The position numbers and the translations under genes are program-made. A model generated the notes under the pieces. It saw nothing but the letters and a program-made list of their open reading frames with translations. It was not told the DNA's origin and did no database searches. Positions 56,552 to 64,000 of a stretch of 64,000 nucleotides of DNA are shown here, piece by piece (position 1 is the first letter of the stretch; each line of letters opens with the position of its first letter). Origin of the DNA: Aquimarina sp. U1-2. GTDB taxonomy: Bacteria; Bacteroidota; Bacteroidia; Flavobacteriales; Flavobacteriaceae. The stretch covers positions 62,001-126,000 of the forward strand of contig NZ_JAGKIK010000006.1 in assembly GCF_017897595.1 (NCBI RefSeq), written 5' to 3'.

Positions 56552-57239
56552 TTGCTTTTACCTGTTGTACTACTGTATCATCAATTATTAACCCATCTTT
56601 AAGATTAACTATACGTTTGGTCATATTGGCAATATCTGGCTCATGTGTTACAATAAGGATTGTTTTTCCTTCATCGTTAATCCCTTGTATAAGGTCCATG
56701 ACATCATACGACGTTTTTGTATCCAGGGCTCCTGTGGGTTCGTCTGCCAATAATACTTTAGGTTCTGAAGCTAGCGCTCGAGCGATAGCTACTCGTTGTT
56801 TTTGCCCTCCTGATAACTCATTAGGAAGATGTGTAGACCATTCTGCCAATCCAACTTTTTCTAGATAATACATGGCCTTTTCTAACCTTTCTTTTCTCTT
56901 AATCCCTTGATAGTATAATGGTAAAGCTACATTATCAACAGCATTTTTGTAAGTAATTAAATTAAAGGACTGAAAAATAAAACCTAAAAACTTGTTTCGA
57001 TATTGTGCTGCGATTTTTTCATTTAGATTTTTTATGGGTAACCCATCTAGAAAGTAGCTTCCGCTATCTGCTTCATCAAGCATTCCTAAAATGTTAAGCA
57101 AGGTAGATTTCCCAGATCCCGAAGATCCCATAATGGCTACCAACTCTCCTTCTTGTACATTAAAATTTATCCCTTTAAGAACGTGAAGCGAATTGCTACC
57201 CATTTGGTAGGATTTATGTAAGTCTTTTATTTCTATCAT
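56538..57239 (-). CDS. ABC transporter ATP-binding protein, MacB/LolD type
   Basis: The 233-residue ATPase has Walker A GSSGSGKS (38-45), signature LSGGQKQR, Walker B VLLADEPTGALD and the H-loop VTHEPDIA. It is a typical MacB-like export ATPase. It opens the operon: ATPase, permease, permease, adaptor, then TolC, adaptor and tsaB. No consensus promoter was identified upstream. Confidence 0.95.
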   Translation of the reverse strand: MIEIKDLHKSYQMGSNSLHVLKGINFNVQEGELVAIMGSSGSGKSTLLNILGMLDEADSGSYFLDGLPIKNLNEKIAAQYRNKFLGFIFQSFNLITYKNAVDNVALPLYYQGIKRKERLEKAMYYLEKVGLAEWSTHLPNELSGGQKQRVAIARALASEPKVLLADEPTGALDTKTSYDVMDLIQGINDEGKTILIVTHEPDIANMTKRIVNLKDGLIIDDTVVQQVKANVHV

Positions 57240-57446
57240 ACAACATTAATAAAAATGTGACAGGTGTAAATTCACCTAAATACACTAGAGACTCACTAAC
57301 AGAAATAATTCAATAATTTAGTTTTCCCCACGAAGACTTTAATAATTGGTTAGTGCCGTCTTTTACATAAGACTAGCTAATTACTGAATTTGTTACAAAT
57401 AGAAATGTTATGAATATGTTAAATAATCAAGTAAAAGTAAGGCAAA

Positions 57447-57665
57447 TTAACTTTTTGCTGTTGAAGATTTCTTTTTATTTCTATATATGAAATATCCTAC
57501 TAGCCCGATTAGCAGGTACGGAATAATCATAAGATATACGATCCCATTATTAATGCCTTTGGCTGCTACTTGTCCTTCTTCACTTTCTAAAACAGCCCTG
57601 CACATCGCACATTGTGCTTCTGCAACTGAAGAAATTAAAAATAAGATATATACAATTCTTTTCAT
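57447..57665 (-). CDS. Small CxxC membrane protein of the oxidase cluster
   Basis: The 72-residue product has a signal-like N-terminus (about 1-18), a CAMC pair (Cys19, Cys22), and a membrane helix (about 43-62) followed by a Lys-rich tail. It occurs beside SCO and DUF420 genes in flavobacteria, so a role in oxidase assembly or redox or metal handling is possible. Function unknown. Confidence 0.75.
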   Translation of the reverse strand: MKRIVYILFLISSVAEAQCAMCRAVLESEEGQVAAKGINNGIVYLMIIPYLLIGLVGYFIYRNKKKSSTAKS

Positions 57666-57713
57666 TACTTAAAAGACATTACGTAGTATTCAAATGTTAA
57701 TATTTTCAAAATA

Positions 57714-58256
57714 CTAACTATAGTAAGGAGATATCATTACATAAACAACGACACCCGTAATTGCAACATATAACCAAATCGGAAACGTTATTCGAGCTAT
57801 TTTTTTATGTTTATCAAATCGTTGCGATAATGTACGAACGTAAGTTACCAAAACGAACGGAATTACTACTATAGATAATAGTATATGTGTGATTAAGATG
57901 AAATAATAGACATACCGTATAACACCCTCTCCCCCAAATTTGGTAGAATCACTTGTCATATGATAAGCTACATACATTATTAAAAAAAGTACAGAACAAA
58001 GGATAGCTATTTTCATCAGTCGTTCGTGTAACTTTATTTTTTTGTTTTTAATAGCCCATAAGGCAAAGATCAAAATAAGTGCAGTCAATCCATTAACTGT
58101 AGCATAAATAGGTGGTAAAAAAGTAAGGGGTTCTACATCAAACCCTAATTTTCTCAAATTAACACCAAACAACGCTGCTACCACGAGCGGGACTGCAATA
58201 GATAAAACAACAATCCACTTATTATATTTCTGCTCTAACACGGTTGAATTATTCAT
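57714..58256 (-). CDS. DUF420 membrane protein
   Basis: The 180-residue protein has five hydrophobic helices and the family's scattered conserved residues, including HLLSIVV-like and YHMTSD segments. DUF420 genes accompany cytochrome oxidase and SCO genes in many bacteria, and a role in assembly is inferred. Its start overlaps the SCO stop by 8 bp. Confidence 0.87.
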   Translation of the reverse strand: MNNSTVLEQKYNKWIVVLSIAVPLVVAALFGVNLRKLGFDVEPLTFLPPIYATVNGLTALILIFALWAIKNKKIKLHERLMKIAILCSVLFLIMYVAYHMTSDSTKFGGEGVIRYVYYFILITHILLSIVVIPFVLVTYVRTLSQRFDKHKKIARITFPIWLYVAITGVVVYVMISPYYS

Positions 58257-58983
58257 GGGAATCTAATAATTTTTTAATATCCTCTAATAAAATAGTAATC
58301 TGTTCTTCTTCTCCGTTCTTATCTACTTTTTCATCTATTCCTATGGTACCTCTATAATAAATAATTGGGTTGCCGGCAGCATCATATCGTGATCGGATGT
58401 ATCCATCCTGATCGATTAACGCAAAAAAACCGTTGTGCTCAAAACCACCGGGAACATTAGGATTTTCTGCAGCATAAATATTAAAACCCGTGTTAGCCAG
58501 ATCATAAATATCTTCGCGATCTCCTGTTAAGAAGTGCCAATCGGGATCTGTTACTTTATAATTTTCTGCATACGTTTTGAGTCTTCTTGGCGTGTCGAAC
58601 TTAGGATTTATAGTAAACGAAGCTACTCCAAAGTCTGGATACTCTTGTAGTTGATTTTGAAGAAACACCAAATTTTTAGTCATTTTAGGACATATCGTAG
58701 GGCAACTGGTGAAAAAGAATTCGGCTACATATACTTTCCCGTTATAATCATGATTTGTAATCAAAATACTGTCTTGATTGAGAAATGCAAATTCTGGTAC
58801 TTTTTTAGGTTTTCCGTTAATTTTTATATAGGAAAGTTTTTCGTTGGCAATAGGATTATTGGCACTCATCCTATCGTTCTTCACAACAGAAGTATCTTGT
58901 ACTCGATTTACGATTCTTGGAATAAAGATAATCCCAAAAACGAGAACTATAAAAGAAATACCAACATATGAATATTTTTTCAT
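58249..58983 (-). CDS. SCO1/SenC-family copper chaperone
   Basis: The 244-residue protein has an N-terminal membrane anchor (about 5-23) and a thioredoxin-like domain with the copper-binding CPTICP (Cys94, Cys98) and His183 in GFEHNGFFAL. SCO proteins deliver copper to the CuA site of cytochrome c oxidase subunit II. It sits upstream of DUF420 and downstream of palindromic elements and a SCO-fold paralogue that lacks these ligands. Confidence 0.94.
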   Translation of the reverse strand: MKKYSYVGISFIVLVFGIIFIPRIVNRVQDTSVVKNDRMSANNPIANEKLSYIKINGKPKKVPEFAFLNQDSILITNHDYNGKVYVAEFFFTSCPTICPKMTKNLVFLQNQLQEYPDFGVASFTINPKFDTPRRLKTYAENYKVTDPDWHFLTGDREDIYDLANTGFNIYAAENPNVPGGFEHNGFFALIDQDGYIRSRYDAAGNPIIYYRGTIGIDEKVDKNGEEEQITILLEDIKKLLDSHE

Positions 58984-59078
58984 CTAATTTTTTACACGTT
59001 TAGTTGCTGTATAAAATACTAAAAACATTTTTATGAATATCCGTAATTTAACCTAAACGGTTTGCGTCAAGCTGAATA

Positions 59079-59167
59079 CTGAAACGAGTTCAGCACAGGC
59101 TCGTTTCAGCTTCTCATCTCAATGTACTGAAAATAAACTTAATGAGATCCTGAAATGAATTCAGGAT
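59079..59167. repeat. Pair of intergenic palindromes
   Basis: CTGAAACGAG (59079-59088) and CTCGTTTCAG (59100-59109) form a perfect 10-bp stem. ATCCTGAA (59147-59154) and TTCAGGAT (59160-59167) form a second with a five-base loop. They are intergenic on the minus strand between the SCO gene and the cysteine-free SCO-fold gene. Flavobacterial genomes commonly carry elements of this kind. Confidence 0.6.
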
Positions 59168-59275
59168 GACTTCTCAGTTAAATTTTAGGTATAATAACAG
59201 ACAATCAATGAACATTTTTAATTGATACGAAATTAATAATTAAGCCTATGTAATGGATGCACAACCGACATCTTG

Positions 59276-59941
59276 CTAATTACTTTTCGCTGTATTGGTA
59301 CGATCAGCTTTGTATTTTTTGAGTGCCAGACGATATTCTGCCAAAATTACTTTTATATCATCATTCATTACGTTGGCTAGATCGGCTACAGAGCTAGCAT
59401 CGTATCCATATACAATCGACTCATTTTCTTTAAGCTTACCATCTCTACCTCTTAAACCAACATTTTTATCAATGATGTACACATAGTTTGTACCAAGTCT
59501 TTCATCAAGCGTGTGAGGTGTTTTAAGACTATTGAATAATTCTTTTATACGTTCTGGTGTACCAAAAAGAAACTTCCACCCGGATACATTTGCGATAGTA
59601 TCCAATTCATCCAAAAGTTCTTTTACCTCAGGTTCACTTCCAAAAGGTACTACCATCACAAACTGAAAATCTTGAAATTCATGATTTTTTTTATAAATCT
59701 TTTGATTGAGATTAAAAGCATTTCCTTCTTTTTGGTAAAGATCCTTCCCTAAAAAACCAAGAACTGTTATTTTATTTTTAAATGTAATTTGTGTACTATC
59801 AAGCGTTTCGAAGTTTTCAATACTTCCTATTGTACTGTTAAGTACAGGAAGCTTAGCAAAATTATGTACTCCTGATGCAAAAAAGAGATAAGCTACTAGT
59901 GGTAATATAAAAAGGACGCCTAAAACTAAAAATTTCTTCAT
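59276..59941 (-). CDS. SCO-like thioredoxin-fold membrane protein lacking copper ligands
   Basis: The 221-residue protein has a membrane anchor (about 4-23) and a domain whose order of strands and helices follows the SCO protein at 58249: KITVLGFLGK corresponds to the active-site strand, SGWKFLFGTPERIKELFN to SCO DWHFLTGDREDIYDLAN, and YIIDKNVGLRGRDG to the late FALIDQDGYIRSR. It contains no cysteine at all, so it cannot bind copper like SCO. Its function is unknown; a structural or chaperone role in oxidase assembly is a guess. It is separated from the subunit IV gene by a terminator. Confidence 0.75.
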   Translation of the reverse strand: MKKFLVLGVLFILPLVAYLFFASGVHNFAKLPVLNSTIGSIENFETLDSTQITFKNKITVLGFLGKDLYQKEGNAFNLNQKIYKKNHEFQDFQFVMVVPFGSEPEVKELLDELDTIANVSGWKFLFGTPERIKELFNSLKTPHTLDERLGTNYVYIIDKNVGLRGRDGKLKENESIVYGYDASSVADLANVMNDDIKVILAEYRLALKKYKADRTNTAKSN

Positions 59942-59964
59942 AAAGTCATAACTCTAATATGGTA

Positions 59965-60002
59965 CAAAAATAGAAAAAGACGGTCTAAAAAACCGTCTTT
60001 TT
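59965..60002 (-). terminator. Terminator after subunit IV overlapping a -7 box
   Basis: AAAAAGACGG (59974-59983) pairs with CCGTCTTTTT (59993-60002) around nine bases. On the minus strand the T run continues directly into TATTTTTG (59972-59965), an exact -7 match before the SCO-like gene, so this short segment may end one transcript and start the next. Confidence 0.75.
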
Positions 60003-60029
60003 ACAATGCTTTTAACGTATGTTTTAGCC

Positions 60030-60389
60030 CTAAAAGTCCCAGCTTTTGTAACCTGCTTTGAATACTTCATAGACATAATCTCCTTCTGTAAGCAATATAA
60101 AAATTAAATAGCAAACTAAAAATATACCCGTCCAAACTACAGACCTTCTTAAACCTTTTGTTTCACCATCCATGTGCATAAATGCCCAAGTGATGTAATA
60201 GGCTTTCCAAATAGTAAGGATAATAAAGATCCAATTCAGGAGCTTCATACTTACTAATGTTGTTTCAATTAGAAATGCTGGCTTAATAATTCCTAAAATA
60301 ACTTCTACAATGGTAATTACAGATAATAAGAAAAATACTTTCCAAATTTTACCTGTATTTGATTCGTGATGTGCTGTATCGTGTGCCAT
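60030..60389 (-). CDS. Cytochrome c oxidase subunit IV family protein
   Basis: A 119-residue protein with three membrane helices and the HMDGETKGLRR region typical of prokaryotic COX IV/CyoD-like subunits. It belongs to the oxidase complex but is not catalytic. It lies 20 bp after the second subunit III gene and is followed by a terminator. Confidence 0.88.
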   Translation of the reverse strand: MAHDTAHHESNTGKIWKVFFLLSVITIVEVILGIIKPAFLIETTLVSMKLLNWIFIILTIWKAYYITWAFMHMDGETKGLRRSVVWTGIFLVCYLIFILLTEGDYVYEVFKAGYKSWDF

Positions 60390-60409
60390 AAAATGTTAGT
60401 CCTATTAAT

Positions 60410-61390
60410 TTAAACCAGATAGAAAAATGTAAATACAAATACCCATACCAGATCTACAAAGTGCCAGTACAGTCCAACTTTTTCTACCATCTCATAATTT
60501 TTTCTTCGCTCGTAAGTGCCTAAGATCACATTAATAAAAATTATAATATTAATGATAACACCAGAAAAAACATGAAAACCGTGAAAACCAGTGATAAAGA
60601 AGAAAAAATTAGCGAATAGTGGTGTTCCATATTCGTTATGAATTAGGTTTGCACCTTCTACAATACCAATGGCATCTTCTTGAAGTCTCTGCAAAGACTC
60701 TTCTCTTGATAGTACAGTTTTCTTTCCGTCTTCGGTAAGTGTTTGTGTTCTGATCAATACATCATTTCTCTCGGCGAATCCCGATCTTATTTCGTCTATA
60801 GTATACGTTGGTAGCTCATCTTCTGCTTGATACCATACCCCGTTTTGTTCTAAATGCTGTCGTCTAACATCTGCCTGAGGATTAGCTATTTCATCAAGCC
60901 CTACTCTATGCCCTTCTGTATCGACAAACTGTAAAATTTGTCCGCCTTTTGTCTCAACAGCTCCATATTCTCCTTTAATAAAGTTTTTCCATTCCCAAGC
61001 CTGTGATCCAACAAAAACTAATCCCCCAATAATCGTCCAGAACATGTAGATGATTACCTTTTTCTGTTTCATTTGATGCCCGGCATCAACCGCCAATACC
61101 ATAGTTACAGAAGAGAAAATAAGTATAAAGGTCATTAACGCAACATAATACATCGGCGCATCTACACCATGTAAAAACGGAAAGTGATTAAATACCTCAT
61201 CTGCAATGGGCCATGAGTCGATAAACTTAAATCTTGAAAAGCCATATGCGGCAAGAAAACCTGAGAATGTAAGCGCATCTGATAAGATAAAAAACCACAT
61301 CATCATTTTACCATAACTCACTTCAAGTGGTTTGTTACCACCACCCCAGAGCTTACCTTCGGTACCTGTTTTAGGAACAGCTGTTTCCAT
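60410..61390 (-). CDS. Cytochrome c oxidase subunit III with a large insertion
   Basis: The 326-residue protein is a heme-copper oxidase subunit III with seven-helix-type hydrophobic segments and the C-terminal YWHFVDLVWVFVFTFFYL signature. Subunits of this family usually have about 195-270 residues; here about 110 hydrophilic residues (about 141-252) are inserted between two helices and would lie outside the membrane. It lies between subunit III-a (61530-62111) and subunit IV. Confidence 0.92.
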   Translation of the reverse strand: METAVPKTGTEGKLWGGGNKPLEVSYGKMMMWFFILSDALTFSGFLAAYGFSRFKFIDSWPIADEVFNHFPFLHGVDAPMYYVALMTFILIFSSVTMVLAVDAGHQMKQKKVIIYMFWTIIGGLVFVGSQAWEWKNFIKGEYGAVETKGGQILQFVDTEGHRVGLDEIANPQADVRRQHLEQNGVWYQAEDELPTYTIDEIRSGFAERNDVLIRTQTLTEDGKKTVLSREESLQRLQEDAIGIVEGANLIHNEYGTPLFANFFFFITGFHGFHVFSGVIINIIIFINVILGTYERRKNYEMVEKVGLYWHFVDLVWVFVFTFFYLV

Positions 61391-61529
61391 ATATAGAATT
61401 TGGTATTGTTAAATTTCCCACAAAAATAATCAATTTTATTATTTCACTTGCTCAAATCAGCTTTTTAATTGCTTCAAAGATGAATCTTTTAACGAATCAC
61501 TTTTTCATAAACCCATTCGTTTATTTTAG

Positions 61530-62111
61530 CTACCTGATGAAATATAAAAACAAAAAGAGATAAACCCACAGAAAATCAACAAAATGCCAATACATAGCAC
61601 CTAGTTCTAATCCTAAGGTCTGACCCGATTTATACTTTTGTTTAAAATGATTATAAATTAATACAAAAAGCACCAGAATTCCTCCAACAATATGTGCTAA
61701 ATGCGTGACCACAATTACAAACATAAAAGTAGAAACGATATTTGATGTTGGTCCGGTAAAATGATACCCCTGGTTAATAATGTCTTTAAAGCCTTCGAAC
61801 TGCAAAACAATAAAAATGATTCCTAATACCAGAGTTGATAATAATAAACCCGTAGCCGCTTTTCTATTATCTTTTTCTATTGCCTTTTTAACAAAATGAA
61901 GTGTAAAACTACTTGCCAGTATGATAATGATACTATACATAAACGGCTCTGGAAAAATCAAATCGGTTTCCCAGTCTTTTCTTGATTTGCTTACCACATA
62001 AGCACTGGTAAGACCTGCAAATACCATGGCCATACTCACCATGGCGAACCACATCATGGTTTTTTTGGACCTATTTATTTTTTCTTGTGTAGAACCTTGT
62101 GTTAAATCCAT
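61530..62111 (-). CDS. Cytochrome c oxidase subunit III, short paralogue
   Basis: A 193-residue, five-helix subunit III with the C-terminal MYWHFVDFLWVYLFLFLYF signature. It is one of two tandem subunit III genes and overlaps ctaB by 10 bp. It lacks the insertion of the second copy. The pair probably supplies both halves of a Bacteroidota-type oxidase complex. Confidence 0.93.
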   Translation of the reverse strand: MDLTQGSTQEKINRSKKTMMWFAMVSMAMVFAGLTSAYVVSKSRKDWETDLIFPEPFMYSIIIILASSFTLHFVKKAIEKDNRKAATGLLLSTLVLGIIFIVLQFEGFKDIINQGYHFTGPTSNIVSTFMFVIVVTHLAHIVGGILVLFVLIYNHFKQKYKSGQTLGLELGAMYWHFVDFLWVYLFLFLYFIR

Positions 62112-63013
62112 ATACGAATAAATTTATCTGCAACGTAAACAATCTGTAGTAGCGTTATATATAAAACACTTATTAACATTAGCTGTCTAGCTGTTTTAGC
62201 ATCTCTCTTATAATACAATTGTATGGCAGATCGCAATAAAAATAATCCTAAAATTAAAACTATAATACCTGATACGGGTGTTAGATATAAATCCCCAGTA
62301 ACGCCAAAAACAGGAATTATAGATGTGACTAAGGTCCAAACCGTATATAAAATTACCTGAATTGCCGTACCTTGATCTCGTTTACCTGTCGGAAGCATAA
62401 AAAAGCCTCCCTTTTTGTAGTCTTCAAACAAAAACCACCCTATGGCCCAAAAATGAGGAAACTGCCAAAAAAACTGAATCATAAAAAGTGTTCCTGGTTC
62501 TATTCCAAAATCATTGGTAGCAGCAACCCACCCTAACATAAAAGGTATTGCTCCTGGAATTGCGCCTACAAATACTGAAAGCGGTGTTTTCGTTTTTAGT
62601 GGGGTATATAGACTTACATAAATAAAAATTGAAATCGCGCCAAACATGGCCGTTTTTGGATTAATACTATAGAGAACACTAATCCCCATTAACGTAAAAA
62701 GAGTAGCAATGGCAAAGGCTGTATTAACAGACATTCTACCTGACGGGATAGGTCTGTTTTTAGTACGATCCATTAATTTATCAAGATCCCTTTCAATGAT
62801 TTGATTAAAGGCATTAGACGCCCCAACCATACAGTAGCCTCCTATTACCAACAACAACAATGTACTAAAAGAAACTACTTCAACACCTAATAAATAACCA
62901 GCTACCGAAGAAAAAACAACGACTAGCGCCAAACGCATTTTTGTAATTTCTTTAAAATCCTGAATAACAGAAACCTTAACAGTTTTGATTTGGGTTACAC
63001 TCAAATTTTGCAC
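62102..63013 (-). CDS. ctaB: Protoheme IX farnesyltransferase (heme O synthase)
   Basis: CtaB adds a farnesyl group to heme B to make heme O for terminal oxidases. The 303-residue membrane protein has the NAFNQIIERDLDKLMDRT motif in an aspartate-rich region and FWQFPHFWAIGWFL in a later one. The start is a GTG at 63013, with a TTG three codons on as an alternative; no ATG is suitable. It begins the oxidase accessory cluster, behind a consensus promoter. Confidence 0.95.
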   Translation of the reverse strand: MQNLSVTQIKTVKVSVIQDFKEITKMRLALVVVFSSVAGYLLGVEVVSFSTLLLLVIGGYCMVGASNAFNQIIERDLDKLMDRTKNRPIPSGRMSVNTAFAIATLFTLMGISVLYSINPKTAMFGAISIFIYVSLYTPLKTKTPLSVFVGAIPGAIPFMLGWVAATNDFGIEPGTLFMIQFFWQFPHFWAIGWFLFEDYKKGGFFMLPTGKRDQGTAIQVILYTVWTLVTSIIPVFGVTGDLYLTPVSGIIVLILGLFLLRSAIQLYYKRDAKTARQLMLISVLYITLLQIVYVADKFIRIWI

Positions 63014-63042
63014 TTTTTCTTATAGCATTTTTAAAAGTGGTG

Positions 63043-63073
63043 CAAAGATAACCCTAAAATGGAATTTAGGCAA
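63043..63073 (-). promoter_or_regulatory. Bacteroidota promoter of the ctaB-COX cluster
   Basis: Minus strand TTG (63073-63071), 20 bases, TATCTTTG (63050-63043), then CACCAC. It fits the -33/-7 consensus and lies 30 bp before the ctaB start. Confidence 0.75.
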
Positions 63074-63461
63074 CTTTCTATCGATGCATTATCAAGCTTT
63101 TAACAACTTCATCCCGTATTCAAAAATCATTTAATACATTTACTTTAACATAAACTGGTTTAAACTTTTTTCAATTTGCTAAACAATATTCAAATCAGTT
63201 CGACCCATGCAGTCTAGTTAATATAGTTTCAGTTTTTTCTTTTAAAGGCAAATTTATATCTAATCGTGCTCGTCATACTTAGAAAGCATGCTTACTTTCA
63301 GTTACAGAAATTTACGCTAGCTAGATGTAAGCTTTTAGGTTGATGAAGTGATCCCTTATGGTGATCTACAGTTATCTTTGATGCCATGCGCAAATAAATT
63401 ACACTAACTAACATATATTTTCACGTGTTGAATGTGTTATAAAACTATGCAAATCTTAAAA
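63074..63461. other. Gene-free region before the DUF421 gene
   Basis: Holds the ctaB promoter at its left edge, the 33-bp dispersed repeat copy 2 (63151-63183) and several small palindromes such as AAGCATGCTT near 63286. No gene or RNA was recognised. Confidence 0.5.
63151..63183 (+). repeat. Dispersed 33-bp repeat, copy 2
   Basis: Matches 31041-31073 at 30 of 33 positions. It lies in the intergenic region between the ctaB promoter and the DUF421 gene, on the same strand as copy 1. Confidence 0.6.
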
Positions 63462-63986
63462 ATGGAAAATTGGATATTTACCTCTCTCGACACTTTAGTA
63501 AAAGTTGGTATTACTATCATTGCTATTTTTACGGTAATGATTATTATCACTAGAATTTCCGGATTACGAACATTTGCAAAAATGTCTAGTTTCGATTTTG
63601 CATCGACCATTGCCGTAGGGTCTGTTTTAGCGGCAATAGTTCTCAATACCGATCAATCCTTACTCAAAGGCTCGGTTGCATTAGGAGGCATCATACTTTT
63701 TCAAACACTCTTTTCTTTTGCTAAAAGAAGATGGAATTGGTTCGATAGTTTGTTCACCAATAAACCTATGTTATTAATGAAGGACGGAAAGTTTATTCAT
63801 GATAATTTAAAAAAAACTAACGTAGATACTAATGACGTATATGCCAAACTTAGAGAAGCCAATATAAAAGATATGACTGAAGTTCTGGCTGTGGTTCTAG
63901 AAAGTACAGGAGATATTTCTGTGATTCATAAAAGTAAAGATGTATCCTTATCCAACGAACTTCTAACCGGAGTGAGAAAGAAATGA
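63462..63986 (+). CDS. DUF421-family membrane protein (YetF/YcaP-like)
   Basis: The 174-residue protein has three N-terminal membrane helices (about 10-95) and a soluble C-terminal domain (about 100-174) with the family's LMKDGKFIHDNLKKTNV segment. Related proteins sit in the cytoplasmic membrane with an uncertain function. The ATG at 63462 (MENWIFTS) is preferred over one ten codons upstream. It is complete, ending at TGA 63984-63986 near the window edge. Confidence 0.87.
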   Translation: MENWIFTSLDTLVKVGITIIAIFTVMIIITRISGLRTFAKMSSFDFASTIAVGSVLAAIVLNTDQSLLKGSVALGGIILFQTLFSFAKRRWNWFDSLFTNKPMLLMKDGKFIHDNLKKTNVDTNDVYAKLREANIKDMTEVLAVVLESTGDISVIHKSKDVSLSNELLTGVRKK

Positions 63987-64000
63987 CGGTGCAGATGAAT

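Noticed and set aside
1..64000. CRISPR array, rRNA operon, integron or transposase
   Set aside because: No regularly spaced repeats, rRNA-like sequence or transposase/integrase gene was seen in the window.

Overview
The window looks like a chromosomal segment of a low-GC member of the Flavobacteriaceae (phylum Bacteroidota), probably a marine, aerobic species; an Aquimarina-like genus is a guess. Support: many family-typical genes (DUF6089-uppS-bamA-skp-skp, FadL plus SGNH lipoprotein, PorP/SprF, a type IX sorting domain, a HPPK-deoxynucleoside kinase fusion, a Bacteroidota-style oxidase accessory cluster), Bacteroidota -7 boxes (TAnnTTTG) with a TTG or TTTG about 18-20 bases upstream, and few Shine-Dalgarno-like sites. 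No phage, integrase, CRISPR or rRNA was seen; it reads as core genome with short decaying repeats.

Layout. 0-5 kb: tail of an unknown gene, an AraC regulator fused to a BLUF blue-light sensor, a tRNA-Gly/tRNA-Leu unit with promoter and terminator, and mutS. 5-13 kb: SpoU-type RNA methyltransferase, secreted M43 metalloprotease with two MAM-like modules, folK-dNK fusion, queuosine-precursor transporter and a large AsmA-like protein. 13-17 kb: two paralogous secreted beta-helix proteins and a small secreted protein. 17-21.5 kb: PLP decarboxylase, DUF2797 protein, GH3-family adenylase and a small secreted protein. 21.6-25.6 kb: clpX, clpP, tig and a small membrane protein. 25.8-31 kb: SGNH lipoprotein with FadL porin, an esterase, pdxJ, and a divergent CBS protein. 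31-38.6 kb: nadK and the envelope-biogenesis run DUF6089-uppS-bamA-skp-skp, then murI. 38.7-41.6 kb: a LytTR regulator with a LytS-like kinase. 42-49 kb: VWA lipoprotein, PorP/SprF, NifU-like scaffold, dodecin-like protein, thioredoxin-domain DUF255 lipoprotein and an unknown exported protein. 49-57 kb: tsaB and a MacAB-TolC-like efflux operon with two adaptors and two permeases. 57-63 kb: cytochrome oxidase accessory/assembly genes (ctaB, two subunit III genes, subunit IV, two SCO-fold proteins, DUF420), without subunits I and II. End: a DUF421 membrane protein.

Working together: uppS, bamA and the Skp pair serve the cell envelope; tig-clpP-clpX serve protein folding and turnover; ctaB, COX III/IV, SCO and DUF420 serve aerobic respiration.

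The most unusual signals are the AraC-BLUF fusion, whose flavin-pocket residues are spaced exactly as in AppA; a 17-base operator-like motif (TTACGGT-N3-A-N-C-R-TAA) upstream of three unlinked secreted-protein genes; a cysteine-free SCO paralogue beside the normal SCO gene; a dodecin lacking both canonical flavin-contact residues; and two families of short near-identical dispersed repeats linking distant intergenic regions.
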